Shown here: piece by piece, positions 7,225-14,028 of the stretch
Numbering within the stretch: the stretch's first letter is position 1
How the letters are laid out: every line of letters starts with the position of its first letter
Assembly: GCA_024635735.1 (NCBI GenBank)
Contig: JAGXII010000139.1
Coordinates: 1-17,725 of the forward strand
DNA from: Christiangramia sp.
GTDB taxonomy: Bacteria > Bacteroidota > Bacteroidia > Flavobacteriales > Flavobacteriaceae
DNA: 17,725 bases
Reading direction: 5' to 3'
Made by a program: the position numbers and the translations under genes
Notes under the pieces: generated by a model
The model's database searches: none
Told to the model about the DNA's origin: nothing
The model's input: only the letters and a program-made list of their open reading frames with translations

Positions 7225-7992
7225 ATGGGGAACTCAGTTTTAAAATTAGTCACGCTTATTATATGTTTTTTCTTTTTCCAGAATATAAAGGCTCAGGAAA
7301 CACATCTTATGATAAGGGCCAAAGCAAAGGACGCTAAGTTTATTGGGTCCTCAATTGGAGGTGCAAGGATCCTGGTTAAAAATTCGCTCACAGGTGAAAT
7401 CCTTGCCGAAGGAACCACCAGGGGAAGTACCGGGAATACCGATAAGATTATGAAGCAGGACTGGAAGCGCGGGAAAAATCTTTCTGAAGAAAATACCGCG
7501 GGATTTGAGGCTGTTTTAAATATTGAAAACCCTCTTTTTGTAACTATAGAGGCCTACGCGCCTTTTAATAAAAAGCAGGCCCGTGTGATGAGCAGTACTC
7601 AAATGTGGGTAATTCCGGGTAAAGATATATCAGGTGATGGAGTAGTGCTGGAAATACCCGGTTTTACAGTAGATATTATTTCTCCGCAGACGCATGAACG
7701 CATTTCAGAAGATACCGAGGTTGAAATAATGGCAAATATTGTTATGATGTGTGGATGCCCGGTTACCGAAAATGGTATATGGGATTCCACTCAATATGAA
7801 ATAAAAGCCTTGCTCACCAGTGAAGATGGTAAAACCTCTGAAGTGAAATTGAACGCGACCGATAAGGCCAGCACATTTAGCGCGAAAACTAAACTTTCAA
7901 AGGGTCTCTATGAAGTTCTGGTTTATGCTTTTGATCCGGTTTCTGGAAATATAGGAGTAGATAAGACAAATATTATAGTTAGCCAGGACTAA
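7225..7992 (+). CDS. secreted protein of unknown function with Cys-Gly-Cys motif
   Basis: A 255-residue protein that I cannot assign. It begins with a signal peptide (hydrophobic 6-18, probable signal peptidase I cleavage after KAQ at 22-24). The mature part looks all-beta and may hold two sandwich domains: about 25-147, and about 148-255 starting at FTVDIISPQTHERISEDTEVEI. The second domain holds a striking MMCGCPVTENGIWDS (174-188), the only cysteines of the mature protein (176 and 178). The C-terminal strand GLYEVLVYAFDPVSGNIGVD resembles an extracellular beta-sandwich edge. It is placed 39 bp after the L,D-transpeptidase gene, which suggests a periplasmic partner role. The CGC unit could bind metal or form a vicinal disulfide. 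Its stop codon overlaps the convergent HAD gene. Confidence 0.75.
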   Translation: MGNSVLKLVTLIICFFFFQNIKAQETHLMIRAKAKDAKFIGSSIGGARILVKNSLTGEILAEGTTRGSTGNTDKIMKQDWKRGKNLSEENTAGFEAVLNIENPLFVTIEAYAPFNKKQARVMSSTQMWVIPGKDISGDGVVLEIPGFTVDIISPQTHERISEDTEVEIMANIVMMCGCPVTENGIWDSTQYEIKALLTSEDGKTSEVKLNATDKASTFSAKTKLSKGLYEVLVYAFDPVSGNIGVDKTNIIVSQD

Positions 7993-8786
7993 TCTTCCAA
8001 TAATCCCAGAGCCTTAATAGTATCAAGTACTCCATTGTTATTGTTATCTAACCGGGTGGTATAATTACTTGCTTCCTTTATTTCAGGATGCGCATTTTTC
8101 ATGGCATAACTGTACTTTGCGACCTTCATCATTTCCAGATCGTTAAGGTAATCTCCAAAAACCAGGGTCTCATCGGGACTGATACCCATTTCTCTTTGAA
8201 CCCCCTGAATAGCATTTCCTTTATTTGCATCCAGTGCGGTAATATCAATAAATACCTTGGCTGCAATTGCCACCTTATACCTGTCAGTATAATTCACAAA
8301 GTGTGGAAAGGTATGATCTTCCACTCCGTTAAAGTTACATAAAGTTACTTTTAGAATAGTATCCTCGACTTTAGTAAGATCTTCCACAATCGTGAGGCGT
8401 TCATAAAATTTAGAAATTTCATTTATAAAAGCCTTATCATCAGTTTCAACATAAGCTGATTCTTTTCCGCACAGTACAAGATGAGTATGATCCAGTTTAC
8501 GCCCCATTTCCAGAAATTCTATTGCTGATTCCCTTTCCAAAGGATTTATATATAACTCCTTGCCTTTATAGGAAACATAGGTTCCGTTTTCGGCAAAGAA
8601 CATAGTTCTGTCTTTAATTCTATCAAATTTTGCTTCAAGATTATAAAACTGTCGGCCGCTGGCAATTGAAAATAAAATGCCTTTGTCTATAAGTTTCTTC
8701 TCTATTTCCCAGAAATCAGGATGTAGCTCATGATTATCATTCAAAAGCGTTCCATCCATATCTGTAACTATCAGTTTTATCATCAT
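7989..8786 (-). CDS. Cof-type HAD-IIB phosphatase
   Basis: A 265-residue cytoplasmic phosphatase of the HAD superfamily. Motif I is VTDMDGTLL (nucleophile Asp9, acid/base Asp11), motif II is SIASGR (Ser43), motif III is Lys189 in ANKGNAIQ, and motif IV is VFGDYLNDLEMM (Asp212, Asp216), which binds magnesium. The large cap between about 85 and 180 is the C2B type found in sugar-phosphate and flavin phosphatases such as YbiV, YidA and Cof. The exact substrate cannot be predicted. Two ATG codons in a row (8786, 8783) leave the start uncertain by one residue. The last 4 bases overlap the convergent secreted-protein gene. Confidence 0.9.
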   Translation of the reverse strand: MMIKLIVTDMDGTLLNDNHELHPDFWEIEKKLIDKGILFSIASGRQFYNLEAKFDRIKDRTMFFAENGTYVSYKGKELYINPLERESAIEFLEMGRKLDHTHLVLCGKESAYVETDDKAFINEISKFYERLTIVEDLTKVEDTILKVTLCNFNGVEDHTFPHFVNYTDRYKVAIAAKVFIDITALDANKGNAIQGVQREMGISPDETLVFGDYLNDLEMMKVAKYSYAMKNAHPEIKEASNYTTRLDNNNNGVLDTIKALGLLED

Positions 8787-8802
8787 TCAAAATTTGAAAA
8801 AT

Positions 8803-8810
8803 CAAAAGTA
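8803..8810 (-). promoter_or_regulatory. candidate -7 promoter box for the HAD phosphatase gene
   Basis: The minus strand reads TACTTTTG, an exact TAnnTTTG match, 17 bases before the ATG at 8786. That would give a leader of about ten bases. A matching -33 TTG is not evident. Confidence 0.4.
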
Positions 8811-8856
8811 CAGGAATGGATATAGATGGATATTAAATCAGCATTATTTTTTCAAT

Positions 8857-8883
8857 TTTACGATAGGTTTCAATTATCGTAAA
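8857..8883. repeat. 9-bp perfect inverted repeat between the HAD gene and the holin-like gene
   Basis: Arms TTTACGATA (8857-8865) and TATCGTAAA (8875-8883) flank a 9-base loop, GGTTTCAAT. It lies 38 bases past the stop of the holin-like gene and about 70 bases before the HAD gene. A hairpin here could act as a terminator for the upstream gene, but no U-tract follows it on either strand. An operator for the HAD promoter is the alternative. Confidence 0.5.
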
Positions 8884-8920
8884 GAAATTATTTTGTGATA
8901 GAAACATAGACTACAGCATC

Positions 8921-9292
8921 TTACATCGTAGTACTCTGGAAGATTACCGCATCTATAATTCCGCTGAAAATGGCCATAATCACAGCTAACAAAATAGATG
9001 AACCAAAACCATTTGTTTTAAAATCATCACTTAGTTTATCTGCAACTTCAATAATAATAGCGTAGGCGATAATTCGGGTTATAAATCCGAGTCCAAGGAA
9101 ATAGAGGATTCCCAGGGTTGCAATATTTAAAATTACAGCAAGCAGCCAGCTTAACAGAAAACTGAGAATAGCAATAATAAATGCAACGACTACGGCCGAT
9201 TTAAATCCTTTGAGTTGCACACTTGGCATTAGGCGGGCGACGATAAGAAGAATAATAGCATCTACAACCAGATGAACGATCCATTGTAACAT
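8921..9292 (-). CDS. small membrane protein, phage-holin-4 / YvlD family
   Basis: A 123-residue, very hydrophobic protein with about four membrane segments (roughly 5-22, 30-58, 60-82 and 97-118) and few charged residues. The pattern LMPSVQLKGFKSAVVVAFIIAILS, then LNIATLGILYFLGLGFITRIIAYAIIIEVADKL, fits the mycobacterial-phage-holin-4 superfamily, which includes Bacillus YvlD. Despite the name, chromosomal members are not phage lysis proteins; their function in the inner membrane is largely unknown. No lysin or phage gene is near. It lies between the SanA-like gene (59-bp gap) and the HAD gene on the same strand. Confidence 0.8.
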   Translation of the reverse strand: MLQWIVHLVVDAIILLIVARLMPSVQLKGFKSAVVVAFIIAILSFLLSWLLAVILNIATLGILYFLGLGFITRIIAYAIIIEVADKLSDDFKTNGFGSSILLAVIMAIFSGIIDAVIFQSTTM

Positions 9293-9351
9293 AAAATGCT
9301 GATTTAGAAGGTTAGAAGTCTTACTAAGATAGCAAAAAAAAGAATGTTGTG

Positions 9352-9996
9352 TTATTTATCCTTGTCGGGCAGCCTTTGTTTAAGGGTAGTGGGTTTCTTT
9401 TTAAGTAAGACTTCCCAAAGGGCTTTAAAGTTGGCAAGCTTTTCCCGTTGCTTTAAACGGTACTCTGTCTGGTAGGCTCTTTGATCTGCGGCAAATCCCT
9501 TATAATTTAAATCTAAATGATTTGCTATAAAAAGTGCTCGGGGTAAATGAAATCGCTGTGTTACTACAACGGCATTATTAATATTAAATAATTTACCGGC
9601 CCGGTACATACTATCATAAGTGTCCAACCCCGCATGATCTGCAGTAATTACCGATTGGTCTATTCCCTGTTCTTCCAGATAATTTACCATAGCCGATACT
9701 TCATTATAATCTTCGCTGCGGTGATCTCCTGTGACCAGGAAATTTTTTACTTTTCCTGTTTTATAGAGCATTATGGCGGTATCTACTCTGTCTTTTAGAA
9801 TGGGGGAGAGCTTTCCATTAGCATGAACACTTGCTCCCAGAACAATAACTGTATTCACTGGCTCAAGCTTATCAATATCAGTATAGATAAGACTGGCAGT
9901 TTGCCTTTGGAATATGGATTCTACGCCAAGTACGGCAAAAATTACCAGCACAAGACCAATGACAAAAGACAGAATGAATTTTTTAAGCCGCCTCAT
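9352..9996 (-). CDS. SanA/YdcF-like DUF218 envelope protein
   Basis: A 214-residue protein with one N-terminal membrane anchor (about 7-28) and a DUF218 domain facing the periplasm. Recognisable parts are VNTVIVLGASVHANGKLSPILKDRVDTAI, VKNFLVTGDHRSEDYNEVSAM, and VVVTQRFHLPRALFIA, the conserved blocks of the SanA/ElyC/YdcF group. E. coli SanA is linked to envelope barrier function and vancomycin exclusion at high temperature; the reaction is unknown. The C-terminus is basic and Lys-rich. The ATG at 9996 begins MRRLKKF, a normal positive-inside signal anchor. Confidence 0.85.
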   Translation of the reverse strand: MRRLKKFILSFVIGLVLVIFAVLGVESIFQRQTASLIYTDIDKLEPVNTVIVLGASVHANGKLSPILKDRVDTAIMLYKTGKVKNFLVTGDHRSEDYNEVSAMVNYLEEQGIDQSVITADHAGLDTYDSMYRAGKLFNINNAVVVTQRFHLPRALFIANHLDLNYKGFAADQRAYQTEYRLKQREKLANFKALWEVLLKKKPTTLKQRLPDKDK

Positions 9997-10091
9997 GAAT
10001 TATCAAACAATTTTAAACCGAAGATAGCCATAATAATTGGATGTATTAAGATAATCTATGCCCTAACGCTGCACTGGAATTAGACATTGTG

Positions 10092-10099
10092 TAACTTTG
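10092..10099 (+). promoter_or_regulatory. -7 promoter box for the nitroreductase gene
   Basis: TAACTTTG matches the Bacteroidota TAnnTTTG consensus exactly. It is 22 bases before the ATG at 10122, in the divergent gap between the sanA-like gene and the nitroreductase. There is no clear TTG about 20 bases further upstream. Confidence 0.45.
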
Positions 10100-10121
10100 T
10101 AAAATATTATATTTACAAAAT

Positions 10122-10754
10122 ATGAGTAATATAAAAGCTTTAAACTGGAGGTATGCTACCAAGAAATTTGACAATACTAAAATGTTGCCTGATGAGAAAA
10201 TAGAAATTCTCAAGCATACGTTTAATCTTACCGCGACTTCTTATGGATTGCAGCCGCTAAAAATGGTTATTATCGCTAATAAGGAACTTCAGAAAGAATT
10301 AAGAACCTATTCTTACAATCAACAACAAGTTGATACGGCTTCTCATGTTTTGGTAATATGTATAGAAAAAGAAGTTGATGAGAACTTTATTAAAGACTAC
10401 TTCAAAAGAGAAAAACACATAAGGGAAACTCCGGAAAAAATCACTAAGCCTTTTGAAGAATTCCTGGTAGGTGATTTTAAGGCTAAAGCAAAAGAAGAAA
10501 TTGAAGCCTGGGCTATTAATCAGGCTTATTTAGCGCTGGGCACTTTACTCACCGTATGTGCAACCGAGGAAATTGATGCCTGTCCCATGGAAGGTTTTGA
10601 ACCTGAAAAATATGATATTGCTCTAAACCTGGATGCTAGAAATCTTAAATCTGTATTGGTGCTGCCAGTAGGGTACAGGGCAGAGGATGATATGTTTTCT
10701 AAATTTAAAAAGGTGCGCAGACCTCTTGAAGAGGTGATTATTGAAGTTGATTAA
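10122..10754 (+). CDS. FMN-dependent NAD(P)H nitroreductase-family oxidoreductase
   Basis: A 210-residue flavoprotein of the nitroreductase superfamily, NfsB/YfkO-like. The N-terminal LNWRYATKKFD holds the Arg and Lys that contact FMN phosphate. NLTATSYGLQPLKMVII (about 35-51) is the flavin-contacting loop with Gln43-Pro44. EAWAINQAYLALGTLLTVCATEEIDACPMEGFEP (about 128-161) is the standard second flavin segment, and LVLPVGYRAEDD near 189-196 is the final conserved stretch. Such enzymes reduce nitroaromatics, quinones or other electron acceptors with NAD(P)H; the physiological substrate is not predictable. It stands alone on the plus strand with its own promoter, and its stop overlaps the ribB(A) stop by 4 bp. 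Confidence 0.9.
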   Translation: MSNIKALNWRYATKKFDNTKMLPDEKIEILKHTFNLTATSYGLQPLKMVIIANKELQKELRTYSYNQQQVDTASHVLVICIEKEVDENFIKDYFKREKHIRETPEKITKPFEEFLVGDFKAKAKEEIEAWAINQAYLALGTLLTVCATEEIDACPMEGFEPEKYDIALNLDARNLKSVLVLPVGYRAEDDMFSKFKKVRRPLEEVIIEVD

Positions 10755-11899
10755 TAATTAACGTATTCGGTAATTTCGAGTCCGTAGCCTATCATTCCAA
10801 CTCTTTTTGTTTGCCTGCTGTTTGAAAGAAGTTTGATTTTATGAACTTCCAGATCATGTAAAATCTGGGCTCCAATCCCAAAATCTTTATTGTCCATATT
10901 AATAGGAGGAGCCTTTACCTGTCCTTTTTTCTGACCTTCTCTTAGTTGTGAAAGTCTGCTCAACAGATTAAGCGATTGAGAAGCGGGATTAATGAAAACG
11001 ATCGCGCCTCGGCCTTCTTCGTTAAGAACTCTAAACATACTGTCCAGTTTCTTATCGGCATCATTGGTTAAGGTGCCAAGAATATCATTGTTGATAAGGG
11101 TTGAATTTACGCGGACTAATACTTCTTCACTTGGTTTCCAGTGTCCTTTTGTAAGAGCTATATGAACCTGGGAATTGGTAGTTTGCTTATAGGCCCGAAG
11201 ACGAAAATTTCCAAAACGTGTATTTATTTCGAAATCTTCTTTTTTCTCAATCAGTGAATCATGTTGCATACGGTAGGCAACAAGATCTTCGATAGAGACA
11301 ATCTTCAGGTCAAATTTCCTGGCGACTTCCATTAGCTGTGGTAACCTGGCCATGGTACCGTCTTCGTTCATAATTTCAACGATAACTCCTGCAGGTTCAA
11401 AACCAGCGAGACGAGCAAAATCGATAGCAGCTTCGGTATGACCTGTTCGGCGAAGTACACCGCCATCTTTTGCTTTTAAGGGAAATATATGTCCCGGCCT
11501 GTTGAGGTCATGAGGTTTGGTTTCAGGATTAATCAGGGATTTAATGGTTTTTGCCCTGTCGGCTGCCGAAATTCCGGTAGTCACTCCTTTTCCTCTAAGA
11601 TCAACAGAAATAGTGAATGCCGTTTCCAGAGGATCGGTATTATTCCCCACCATCATATCCAGCTTCAGTTCATTACAACGAGGCTCTGTAAGTGGAGCGC
11701 AGATAAGACCCCGGCCGTGAGTGGCCATGAAATTGATCATTTCGGGAGTAACTTTTTCGGCTGCAGCCAGGAAATCACCTTCATTTTCACGGTCAATATC
11801 ATCTACCACGATAATTATCTTACCGTTTCTGATATCGTCTATAGCTTCCTGAATGCTATCCAGTTTTACCGAATACTGATTGTTTTTAACCTGGGCCAT
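10751..11899 (-). CDS. ribB: 3,4-dihydroxy-2-butanone-4-phosphate synthase fused to a degenerate GTP cyclohydrolase II domain (RibBA/RibBX-like)
   Basis: A 382-residue cytoplasmic protein of riboflavin synthesis. The N-terminal half is an intact RibB, converting ribulose 5-phosphate to the four-carbon unit: VVDDIDRENEGDF (31-43), THGRGLICAPL (60-70), TAFTISVD, TTGISAADRAKT (107-118), NRPGHIFPL, RRTGHTEAAIDFARLAG with His154, and the VEIMNEDGTMARL loop. The C-terminal half (about 222-382) still shows the GTP cyclohydrolase II outline, ending KDFGIGAQILHDL and GYGLEI. However, the three zinc cysteines are Leu268, Asn279 and Ala281, and the half contains no cysteine at all. GTP cyclohydrolase activity is therefore unlikely. 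The ATG at 11899 is chosen because the longer frame to 12010 overlaps the upstream permease and adds no family sequence. It is the last gene of the ftsK-lolA-permease block, 28 bp after the permease. Confidence 0.92.
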   Translation of the reverse strand: MAQVKNNQYSVKLDSIQEAIDDIRNGKIIIVVDDIDRENEGDFLAAAEKVTPEMINFMATHGRGLICAPLTEPRCNELKLDMMVGNNTDPLETAFTISVDLRGKGVTTGISAADRAKTIKSLINPETKPHDLNRPGHIFPLKAKDGGVLRRTGHTEAAIDFARLAGFEPAGVIVEIMNEDGTMARLPQLMEVARKFDLKIVSIEDLVAYRMQHDSLIEKKEDFEINTRFGNFRLRAYKQTTNSQVHIALTKGHWKPSEEVLVRVNSTLINNDILGTLTNDADKKLDSMFRVLNEEGRGAIVFINPASQSLNLLSRLSQLREGQKKGQVKAPPINMDNKDFGIGAQILHDLEVHKIKLLSNSRQTKRVGMIGYGLEITEYVNY

Positions 11900-11927
11900 A
11901 AATCTGTGTTTCTGGCTGCAAAGATAT

Positions 11928-13376
11928 TTATTCTGATTTACTTTTAGCCTTGATAATACCGGCTTTTTTGAAGAGTTTCCTAAAGGGCTCGATAAAATTG
12001 TCGAAGACAAATAATCCCTGGTCGGTTGTTGCTCTATAAGTTAGAAAGATTCCTAACGGCAGCATAATCCAGGTGGAAAGCCAGGTAGCAACAAAAGGAC
12101 TTATACTGCCGTCTTCAGCTGAATTTTTAGCGAATATCCCAATAAAATGATAAGTAAGGAATAGCAGGATGGCCACCACAATAGGTAAACCTATACCACC
12201 TTTACGAATAATAGCTCCAAGGGGAGCACCAACAAAGAAAAGCACAATACAGGCAACTGCCAGCACATATTTCTCATGTAATGCAATTTCAAACTTATTT
12301 AATTGCTTCACACTATTCTTAAATTCCTGCTTTTTCATGCTCAGATGAGCTTTAGCAGAGTTGATATTACCCATGGCCAGATTTAAAATCTGTGAGGCAT
12401 CGTAAGTGCTGAAATTATCCAGTAAGCTATGTCCTATATCAATTGTGGTGTCCTTGGGCTTATAGTTAAGGGCCAGCGTAGAAGCACCGGAGCGTTTATA
12501 CATTCCCTTTTTAAACTGATCCACTTTGATATTATAGGAAACTGAAAAAGAATCGATGCTTTCCCTGAGTTCTGAAATCTTGAGCATCCCATGGGTAGAA
12601 TTATAACTTTCTTCCTCAAGATCTACATTATTAAAGTCGGAAAGATCAATATTAATAACATATTGGTTAAAGTAACTTTTTGTAAAAGGTTTATTATCTC
12701 CCTTAGAAAAATCACTCGGCTGATTCTCATTATAATAATTACCTTCATCGAGAACCAGTGAAAGGACATCAGAATCTGTGCTTCCAACGAGTTCTCCTTT
12801 TTTTGCTTTAATAACCGTGTGATTCCCTCCATTTAAGGTCTTCTGGTGAATGATGACATCTGTAAGATACTGATCATTATCCCCACTTTTGTCTTCTACT
12901 TTTATGTTAAAATCTCCAAGGTCATTAAAGATTCCTTCAGTAATTACCATAGCTGGCTTTAACTGCGCAATATTTTTCCGGAGATTAATGATTTTAAATT
13001 CTGCTGCCGGAATCACATTATTGGCAAAAATAAAAGCGGTAATACTTACCAGTAAAATAAAAAAGGTAAGACTACGCATGGCACGCTGGAGGGAAATCCC
13101 TGAAGATTTCATCGCTGCAAACTCATAGTTTTCAGCAAAGGTTCCGAAAGTCATAATAGAGGTGAGCAGGATGGTGAGCGGTAATACGAGTGGTACCAGT
13201 TTTGGTGAAAAATACAGAAGGAACTTCAAAATAATTCCTGCATCAAGATCTTTACCTGCAAGTTCACCAATGTACAACCAGATAGTCTGGAGTACAAAAA
13301 TGAACATGAGAATTATAAAGACCGAAAAAAAAGTTTTAAGAAAACTGGTGAGTATGTACCGGTCGAGAATTTTCAA
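11928..13376 (-). CDS. LptF/LptG-family permease (YjgP/YjgQ), TTG start
   Basis: A 482-residue inner-membrane protein of the lipopolysaccharide export ABC transporter. Three N-terminal helices (about 13-35, 52-76, 101-119), a large periplasmic beta-jellyroll region (about 120-360) and three C-terminal helices (about 363-383, 393-412, 428-447) give the family topology. LDRYILTSFLKTF and FGTFAENYEFAAMKSSGIS (near the coupling helix to LptB) are typical. It is longer than the 360-residue E. coli proteins, mainly in the periplasmic domain. TTG at 13376 begins MKILDRYIL, the standard family N-terminus, and lies one base after the lolA stop, so coupled translation is likely. Whether it acts as LptF or LptG cannot be settled here. 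Confidence 0.9.
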   Translation of the reverse strand: MKILDRYILTSFLKTFFSVFIILMFIFVLQTIWLYIGELAGKDLDAGIILKFLLYFSPKLVPLVLPLTILLTSIMTFGTFAENYEFAAMKSSGISLQRAMRSLTFFILLVSITAFIFANNVIPAAEFKIINLRKNIAQLKPAMVITEGIFNDLGDFNIKVEDKSGDNDQYLTDVIIHQKTLNGGNHTVIKAKKGELVGSTDSDVLSLVLDEGNYYNENQPSDFSKGDNKPFTKSYFNQYVINIDLSDFNNVDLEEESYNSTHGMLKISELRESIDSFSVSYNIKVDQFKKGMYKRSGASTLALNYKPKDTTIDIGHSLLDNFSTYDASQILNLAMGNINSAKAHLSMKKQEFKNSVKQLNKFEIALHEKYVLAVACIVLFFVGAPLGAIIRKGGIGLPIVVAILLFLTYHFIGIFAKNSAEDGSISPFVATWLSTWIMLPLGIFLTYRATTDQGLFVFDNFIEPFRKLFKKAGIIKAKSKSE

Positions 13377-13377
13377 T

Positions 13378-14019
13378 TTAATCTATCCTGTTTATATAAA
13401 AGTTACTATATCGATCTTCGTCAAAAGTAAACAGATTTTTGGCAAGAGGCTGATTGGTTTTAAAACTCTTTACAGTAATAGTGATTTTTGTCCCATTATC
13501 CTGGGTTTGAATCAGGTTGTAGATATGCTTAGTTTGCTTATCAATTCCTAACAGGATATTCTTGATCTCTGCATCGCTGTCTTTTGGTGTTAACTTTACA
13601 TACTGGATCTCACGACCTTTTACATTCTGGGTAATATCCATTTTGTAATTATAGCCATTCTCATAAAAAGTAAACATTTTAGAAGGGGTGATGCTGTTAC
13701 TATCTTCTTCCACATAATTTGAGATATTTATCTCTTCATCCTCAGGGATGATGGTATATATCTTTTTTCCATCAAACATTTGTGTGGTACCCATTAGGTT
13801 TAAAATATATTTCTCCCCGTCAATACTCACATCTCCTCTGGTTTCCTGGCTCACATTTTCCGCAGTATTCTCCAGAGCATACTTAAATTCGATAACCATG
13901 TTATCATAAGACTGCACTTTTGAGGAAACCTCATTTAGCAGTTTTTCTGCATTTGGAGAATTTTGCGCATGGATGCTTAGTGTCATTATTGCGGCCAGAA
14001 TAAATACTAACTCCTTCAT
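13378..14019 (-). CDS. lolA: LolA-like outer-membrane lipoprotein carrier protein
   Basis: A 213-residue periplasmic protein with a signal peptide (hydrophobic 4-16, cleavage after IHAQ near 19). The mature part is LolA-like: AEKLLNEVSSKVQSYDNMVIEFKYAL at the start, then repeated strands (GDVSIDGEKYILNL, TQMFDGKKIYTIIPEDEEI, PSKMFTFYENGYNYKM) forming the open half-barrel that carries lipid. The C-terminal block SFKTNQPLAKNLFTFDEDRY is typical of Bacteroidota LolA relatives. It would shuttle lipoproteins from the inner to the outer membrane. It lies 9 bp after ftsK and 1 bp before the LptF/G-type permease, placing two envelope-trafficking functions in one transcript. Confidence 0.88.
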   Translation of the reverse strand: MKELVFILAAIMTLSIHAQNSPNAEKLLNEVSSKVQSYDNMVIEFKYALENTAENVSQETRGDVSIDGEKYILNLMGTTQMFDGKKIYTIIPEDEEINISNYVEEDSNSITPSKMFTFYENGYNYKMDITQNVKGREIQYVKLTPKDSDAEIKNILLGIDKQTKHIYNLIQTQDNGTKITITVKSFKTNQPLAKNLFTFDEDRYSNFYINRID

Positions 14020-14028
14020 TTTAATTTT

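Noticed and set aside
8921..9292. Possible phage lysis holin
   Set aside because: The family name includes holin, but no lysin, spanin or phage structural gene is near; chromosomal YvlD-type proteins are common in bacteria.
11900..12010. 37-residue N-terminal extension of RibB(A)
   Set aside because: It overlaps the end of the permease gene and adds no family sequence; the ATG at 11899 gives the usual start.
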